Assembly (NCBI GenBank): GCA_036508555.1
Contig: DATCHD010000097.1
Span: 1-38,644, forward strand
Source of the DNA: CAINVV01 sp036508555
GTDB lineage: Bacteria > Bacteroidota > Bacteroidia > Bacteroidales > Prolixibacteraceae
Length of the DNA stretch: 38,644 bases
Direction of reading: 5' to 3'
Under the pieces are notes generated by a model. The model saw only the letters and a list, made by a program, of their open reading frames with translations, was not told the DNA's origin and searched no databases. Made by a program: the position numbers and the translations under genes. Below, piece by piece: positions 34,625-38,644 of this stretch (position 1 is its first letter; every line of letters starts with the position of its first letter).

Positions 34625-35394
34625 AAAAATATCTACTTTTCATCATCGTGCTCTCGACGACCTTCCTTGCCCAGGCGCAGAAGGAGCGGAAGTTTATCAG
34701 GGAGGGCAATGATTATTATGCAACGGGACTGAAGGATACCACCAAACTTGACAGCATCAGCTTTGGAAAGGCCGAAGTAGCTTATCGGCGCGCACTGGAA
34801 TTGAAACCAGAAGATCATCAGTGGCAATTTAATCTGGCGAATTCGCTTTACAAACAAAAGAAAGCCGAGGAGTCTGCTAAGGAGTTCGAAAATCTCGCTG
34901 AAAAGGCGACCATGCCCGCAGATAAGTCCAAAGCGCTGCACAACATGGGCAACTCCTTTCTGGTGCAAAAGAAGCTCGACGAGAGTATCGCGACCTACAA
35001 AAAAGCGCTGCGTATCACGCCCAACGATCCGGAAACCAAGTATAACCTGGCTTATGCCATGAAGATGAAGAAGGAAGAGGAGAAGAAGAAAGATAAAGAT
35101 AAGGATAAGGATAAGGATAAAGACAAAGATAAGGATAAAGACAAAGACAAAAATAAGGATAAAAACAAAGACCAGAATAAAGACCAGAACAAGGATCAGC
35201 AGAAGCAAAATCAAGATCAAAACAAGGATCAGCAGAAAGACCAGCAACAGCAGCAGCAACAGAATAAAATTTCTAAGCAGAATGCTGAGCAGATGCTTCA
35301 GGCCTTAGAGAATGACGAAAAGCAGACCCAGGAAAAGGTCAAAAAAATGCAGGCCCTGAAGGCTCAAAAAAGAAATGTTGAGAAGAATTGGTAG
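34621..35394 (+). CDS. batC: BatC, TPR protein with Lys/Asp-rich low-complexity tail
   Basis: A 257-residue periplasmic or lipid-face protein. A signal peptide MKKYLLFIIVLSTTFLAQA is cleaved before QKERK. Residues about 45-150 hold two or three TPR units (AEVAYRRALELKPEDHQWQF, ALHNMGNSFLVQKKLDESIA, TYKKALRITPNDPETKYNLA). A low-complexity tract of KD, then NKDQ and Q repeats covers about residues 156-216, followed by a charged helical end. BatC homologues often have such tails, but the regular KD period here is striking. The start at 34621 overlaps the batB stop; a longer in-frame start at 34576 lies within batB and would spoil the signal peptide. Confidence 0.9.
   Translation: MKKYLLFIIVLSTTFLAQAQKERKFIREGNDYYATGLKDTTKLDSISFGKAEVAYRRALELKPEDHQWQFNLANSLYKQKKAEESAKEFENLAEKATMPADKSKALHNMGNSFLVQKKLDESIATYKKALRITPNDPETKYNLAYAMKMKKEEEKKKDKDKDKDKDKDKDKDKDKDKNKDKNKDQNKDQNKDQQKQNQDQNKDQQKDQQQQQQQNKISKQNAEQMLQALENDEKQTQEKVKKMQALKAQKRNVEKNW
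35086..35268 (+). repeat. Hexanucleotide-like low-complexity tract in batC
   Basis: Near-tandem repetition of GATAAG, GATAAA or GACAAA (Asp-Lys) passes into AAGGATCAG/AACAAGGATCAG (Asn-Lys-Asp-Gln) and ends in CAG/CAA runs. Such tracts are prone to slippage in multiples of 6, keeping the frame. Confidence 0.85.
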
Positions 35395-35462
35395 TAGAAA
35401 GTCTTGAGGTATTTTAAGTATTTTAGTCACTTGATGAAAAAATAGAATATAACGATTTTATA

Positions 35463-37271
35463 ATGATGATTTTCAGAAAGATACAATCATTACTCTTTAT
35501 CCTGCTCATCGCCCTGCCGGGATGGGCGGCGGAGAAGGTTACCTTCACGATGGAGGCGCCACAGGTCGTGGAATTGGGAGAACAATTCAGGCTTGCCTTT
35601 TCTGTCAATGCCAAAGGGCAGAATCTCAAGCTTCCTGATCTGAAAGATTTTGATGTATTGATGGGGCCATCAACTTCTCAAAGCACCTCCTTTCAGCTCA
35701 TCAACGGGGTCAGCTCCTCTCAAGTCTCCTTTTCTTATCTTTATGTGTTGCGTGCGAAAAAAGAGGGCCGGTACACTATTACCCCCGGGACCATCACGGT
35801 AGACGGTAAGGATTATACTTCCAATGGACAGACTATTGAAGTGGTGAAGGGATCAGCCAAGCCCTCGACTGGTGGGGTGGATACTCCGACAACAACTCCG
35901 GGTACCGTGCCAAAAAGTGATCTGTTTGTTAGGATGAATCTCGACAAAAGATCGGTGCACAAGGGCGAACATCTGACTGCTACCATTAAAATTTACTCGA
36001 AAGTCAACCTGAACGGTTTTGAGGATATTTCCATTCCAAATTACGAAGGATTCTGGGCACAGGATATTCCGCTTCCACAACAGATTTCCCTGCAACGGGA
36101 GACCTATAACGGCGAGATTTACAATGTTGGAACTTTGAAAAAGACCTTGCTTTTCCCGCAGCAGACAGGAAATATTACGATCGGAGCAGTAAAAATTGAC
36201 TGTATCGTTCAGCAAAGGGTCAGAAAATCGCAGAGCATCTTCGATGATTTCTTCGATTCCTTCGCCAGCGTGAAGGCAACCATCACCAGCGATCCGGTAT
36301 CGGTCAATGTGACACCACTACCTTCTCCCCCTTCCGGATTCTCGGGTGCGGTAGGAAAATTCGATATCCGCTCTTCGATTACGGCTAAAAACGTCAGGGA
36401 GAACGATGCCATCACCATCAAACTGGATGTAACCGGCAATGGGAATATTAAGCTGATCAATCCGCCGAAGATCGCTTTTCCGGCCGATTTCGAAGTTTAT
36501 GATCCCAAGACAAACAGTAATTTCACCGCTTCTGACCAAGGCCTCAACGGGAATATCTCGTTCGAATATCTTTTCCTGCCCCGTTTTGCCGGATCCTATA
36601 CCATCCCGGCGGTCAACTTCGTCTATTTTGATACAGACTCGAAAAAATATGTCACCAAGACCACTGATGAATACCAGATCAAAGTTGAAAAAGGAGATGG
36701 GACCCGCAGCAATCAGGTGATCAGCGCTGTTGCCAAAGAGGATCTGAAGCAGTTGGGCACCGATATCCGTTTCATCAAGACCGGACCCGTTATACTTCAG
36801 CCGAAGGGCTATACTTTCTTCGGCTCATTTGCCTTCTACCTGCTCTATTTGGGTGGCCTTCTTACCCTGCTTACCATTTATCTACTCAATCAGAAACGGA
36901 TCAGGGAGAATGCCAATGTAGCCAGGATGAAGAACAAGAAGGCCAGCAAGGTGGCGCTGAAGAGGCTCAAGGAAGCCAGCGGACATCTGCAATCGGGCTC
37001 AGATGAGAAGTTCTACGAATCCGTTACCCGTGCCTTCTGGGGTTACCTCAGCGACAAACTGACCATCCCCGCATCTGAGCTTTCCCGCGAAAAAGCCTCT
37101 GATGAACTCACGAAACATTCCGTTTCTTCAACGATTGTGGAAAGGTTTGTACAGATTCTCGAAACCTGCGAGTATGCCCGTTTCGCACCCGACGGAGGCT
37201 CTGCCAAAATGCATGAGCTCTATGAAGAGGCCACAGATGTGATGTCAGTCATGGAGAAAGAGATTAAATGA
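35463..37271 (+). CDS. batD: BatD, oxygen-tolerance envelope protein
   Basis: A 602-residue protein with a signal peptide (RKIQSLLFILLIALPGWAA) and several beta-sandwich domains: residues about 24-140 (KVTFTMEAPQVVELGEQFRL, FDVLMGPSTSQSTSFQLING), 155-290 (KSDLFVRMNLDKRSVHKGEH) and 300-430 (FDIRSSITAKNVRENDAITI, GNGNIKLINPPKI). A membrane helix follows near residues 450-475 (FYLLYLGGLLTLLTIYLLNQ) with a cytoplasmic helical domain of about 125 residues. This order is the standard BatD (PF13584-like) plan. A 68-base gap separates it from batC; the 3' end overlaps batE by 4 bases. Confidence 0.93.
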   Translation: MMIFRKIQSLLFILLIALPGWAAEKVTFTMEAPQVVELGEQFRLAFSVNAKGQNLKLPDLKDFDVLMGPSTSQSTSFQLINGVSSSQVSFSYLYVLRAKKEGRYTITPGTITVDGKDYTSNGQTIEVVKGSAKPSTGGVDTPTTTPGTVPKSDLFVRMNLDKRSVHKGEHLTATIKIYSKVNLNGFEDISIPNYEGFWAQDIPLPQQISLQRETYNGEIYNVGTLKKTLLFPQQTGNITIGAVKIDCIVQQRVRKSQSIFDDFFDSFASVKATITSDPVSVNVTPLPSPPSGFSGAVGKFDIRSSITAKNVRENDAITIKLDVTGNGNIKLINPPKIAFPADFEVYDPKTNSNFTASDQGLNGNISFEYLFLPRFAGSYTIPAVNFVYFDTDSKKYVTKTTDEYQIKVEKGDGTRSNQVISAVAKEDLKQLGTDIRFIKTGPVILQPKGYTFFGSFAFYLLYLGGLLTLLTIYLLNQKRIRENANVARMKNKKASKVALKRLKEASGHLQSGSDEKFYESVTRAFWGYLSDKLTIPASELSREKASDELTKHSVSSTIVERFVQILETCEYARFAPDGGSAKMHELYEEATDVMSVMEKEIK

Positions 37272-38053
37272 GAACCATTATGAAAAATATCATTCAAAAA
37301 TACCTGTTGATTCTGCTTCTTAGTGGCAGTCTTCAGGCAGTCAGCGCCCAACCGGTTGCCCTGCAGGATTCTCTGGCCAAAGGCAATCAACTTTACACTG
37401 CCGGGAAATACGCTGAAGCGGCAAAGACCTACGAAGCCATTACTTCCAAGGGATTTGAGTCATTTGAACTCTATTATAACCTGGCAAATGCGCTTTATAA
37501 ATCCAACAATATCACCTACGCGATTCTGAATTACGAAAGGGCGCTCAAGCTCCAGCCGACCAATGAGGATGCGCGATTTAACCTTGAAATGACTAAGAGA
37601 CAGGTCGTCGACAACATCGACCTTTTGCCTGAACCTGGCTTTCTGCGCTGGTGGCACGAACTGATCAACTCCAGACCTGCCGACAGCTGGGGTACGCATA
37701 CCCTTGTCAGCTTTTTCCTGTTTCTGATATTTTTCGCACTGTTTTTGTTCTCCGCGACCATCAGAAACAAGCAGTTAACCTTCTGGCTTGCAGTGTTAGC
37801 CCTTAGTTACAGCTTTGTTACTTACTCTTTTGGTTCAACCCAGCGAAGCAAACTCGTTAACCATAACAGTGGCGTTATCACCGAAAGAAGTATCAGAATG
37901 AAGGGGTCGCCCAGCGAAAGCGGGACGGAACTTTTCATCCTCCACGAAGGACTGAGCGTCCAGATTACCGATAAATTAGGCGACTGGATCGAAATCAGAC
38001 TTGCCGATGGAAACAAGGGCTGGGTGAAAGAGAGTTCGCTGGTTCGTATTTAA
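37268..38053 (+). CDS. batE: BatE, TPR and SH3-domain membrane protein
   Basis: A 261-residue protein. A signal peptide (IIQKYLLILLLSGSLQAVSA) precedes two TPR units (LAKGNQLYTAGKYAEAAKTY, FELYYNLANALYKSNNITYA, ILNYERALKLQPTNEDARFN). Two membrane helices lie near residues 142-165 and 168-188. The C-terminal 55 residues form a bacterial SH3-like domain (RSIRMKGSPSESGTELFILH, EGLSVQITDKLGDWIEIRLA, GNKGWVKESSLVRI). This is the characteristic order of BatE, the last gene of the operon. The ATG at 37268 overlaps the batD stop; a second ATG at 37280 is equally consistent with the signal peptide. The operon ends here, followed by strong palindromes. Confidence 0.93.
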   Translation: MRTIMKNIIQKYLLILLLSGSLQAVSAQPVALQDSLAKGNQLYTAGKYAEAAKTYEAITSKGFESFELYYNLANALYKSNNITYAILNYERALKLQPTNEDARFNLEMTKRQVVDNIDLLPEPGFLRWWHELINSRPADSWGTHTLVSFFLFLIFFALFLFSATIRNKQLTFWLAVLALSYSFVTYSFGSTQRSKLVNHNSGVITERSIRMKGSPSESGTELFILHEGLSVQITDKLGDWIEIRLADGNKGWVKESSLVRI

Positions 38054-38062
38054 TACTATGCT

Positions 38063-38121
38063 GTGATCCCTCGTTTGCAACGAGGGATCACATTGTTATC
38101 CCTCGTTGCAAACGAGGGATA
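38063..38121. repeat. Palindromic repeat (copy 5), double TTTGCAA hairpin after the bat operon
   Basis: The first hairpin (38063-38091) has an 11-bp perfect stem GTGATCCCTCG around TTTGCAA. The second (38097-38121) has a 9-bp perfect stem TATCCCTCG around TTGCAAA. Stem sequences are unrelated to the other copies. Ten bases after batE, so possibly used as a transcription end. Confidence 0.88.
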
Positions 38122-38132
38122 GCGGCTCCTCT

Positions 38133-38196
38133 CCGGTCCCTGAGCCTGTCGAAGGGCTTAGCGGCCGGTAGGCCCTTCGACAGGCTCAGGGACCGG
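38133..38196. repeat. Inverted pair of the second repeat family (copy 5)
   Basis: Arms 38133-38157 and 38172-38196 are perfect 25-base reverse complements (CCGGTCCCTGAGCCTGTCGA then AGGGC), with a 14-base spacer containing GCGGCCGG. Compared with the pair at 30528, the centre of each arm changes from GCGCAG to CCTG with its partner changing to match. Confidence 0.88.
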
Positions 38197-38219
38197 AAAC
38201 ATTTTAAACTTTTCAAACC

Positions 38220-38644
38220 ATGTTCTCCTACATCGATCTCACACAACCCATCGCTGATGGAATGCCCTTTTATCCTGGCGATGTGCCGGTTTTGCTGAAG
38301 CAAGTTGCATCATTTCATGAAGAGGGTCACAACAATTTCCTTCTGTCGACCGGCATGCATTCCGGCACGCATCTCGACGGACCCATGCATTTAACAGCCA
38401 GTCTTACCAGGATGGCCGATCTCCCGGTGGACGCTTTCGCCGGACCAGGCTTGCTGATCAATGTGGTCGGACAGAAAATCATCGATGTTCCCGAATCGGC
38501 TTTCAACCATCTTCAGCCTGGATCCGTAGTGTTGTTCTATACCGGATTCGATCTCTATTTCGGCCAGAAAGCCTACTACCTTTCCTATCCGGCCATCAGT
38601 GAGAATACCGCTCATCTGATGGTAAAGAAAAAGGTGAAAATGGT
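38220..38644 (+). CDS. Cyclase-family metal-dependent hydrolase (kynurenine formamidase-like), partial
   Basis: The first 141 codons of a cyclase-family protein cut by the window edge. It starts MFSYIDLTQPIADGMPFYPG. The metal-binding signature HSGTHLDGPMH (residues about 46-56, HxGTHxDxPxH) is complete. Related enzymes hydrolyse N-formylkynurenine or cyclic amides; the substrate here is not known. The ATG at 38220 lies 23 bases after the repeat pair. No convincing promoter is seen in between, so transcription may start within or before the repeat. Confidence 0.85.
   Translation, partial: MFSYIDLTQPIADGMPFYPGDVPVLLKQVASFHEEGHNNFLLSTGMHSGTHLDGPMHLTASLTRMADLPVDAFAGPGLLINVVGQKIIDVPESAFNHLQPGSVVLFYTGFDLYFGQKAYYLSYPAISENTAHLMVKKKVKM

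Noticed and set aside
34633..35259. A 208-residue leucine/isoleucine-rich frame on the minus strand
   Set aside because: It is the antisense of the Lys/Asp-rich tract of batC; the apparent hydrophobic protein is an artefact of low complexity.
6115..38121. CRISPR-like array made of the TTTGCAA palindromes
   Set aside because: Copies are scattered over 32 kb with no regular spacing or unique spacers, and no cas genes are present.
1..38644. tRNA and rRNA genes, riboswitches
   Set aside because: I looked for conserved tRNA arms, CCA ends and known leader motifs and saw none that I could support.

Overview
The window looks like a chromosomal segment of a Bacteroidota bacterium, probably an anaerobe or facultative anaerobe of the Bacteroidales/Marinilabiliales type. 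Evidence: a complete bat (aerotolerance) operon, a DUF4301 protein, a TonB-dependent receptor relic, an indolepyruvate ferredoxin oxidoreductase subunit, an oxygen-sensitive radical SAM maturase, and several promoter-like boxes of the Bacteroidota form TAnnTTTG. The assignment rests on gene content and motifs only.

Layout. (1) 1-2366, minus strand: a radical SAM/SPASM maturase translationally coupled to iorA, which runs off the left edge. (2) 2492-6094: a TonB-dependent receptor pseudogene reduced to its ends, a DUF5009 membrane acyltransferase-like protein and ornithine aminotransferase. (3) 6304-19174: an accessory, visibly AT-rich defence island. Its borders are the wreck of type I restriction-modification modules: fragments of a YhcG/DUF1016 nuclease, two copies of an hsdS-like 5' end, an intact Fic protein, an intact RhuM protein, and an hsdR reduced to its first 19 and last ~47 codons. 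Inside the wreck sits an apparently intact four-gene operon (8832-17571): XRE regulator, PLD-SNF2 helicase, Eco57I-type adenine methylase, and an ABC-type ATPase with an extra helical C-terminal domain. A strong terminator closes the island. (4) 19278-28502: a tyrosine phenol-lyase/tryptophanase-family enzyme with an unusual active-site substitution, an M16 peptidase pair, a YhcC-like radical SAM protein, DUF4301, a TPR protein and aroE. (5) 28595-38053: truA, then MoxR-DUF58-BatD-like-BatA-BatB-BatC-BatD-BatE. (6) 38220-end: a cyclase-family hydrolase cut by the right edge.

The intergenic spaces carry two dispersed palindromic repeat families. One is a hairpin with a constant TTTGCAA centre and stems that differ but stay self-complementary between copies. 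The other is a 28-nt unit (CCGGTCCCTGAGC...GAAGGGCC), found singly or as inverted pairs. One copy of the first supplies the last codons of aroE, and an inverted pair of the second lies inside the bat operon between moxR and the DUF58 gene.

The best candidate for an interesting system is the XRE/PLD-helicase/methylase/ATPase operon. It resembles known helicase-methylase-ATPase and restriction-like defence systems, but the ATPase C-terminal domain and the nesting inside a dead type I system deserve attention. I could not run any database search, so family names come from motif recognition.
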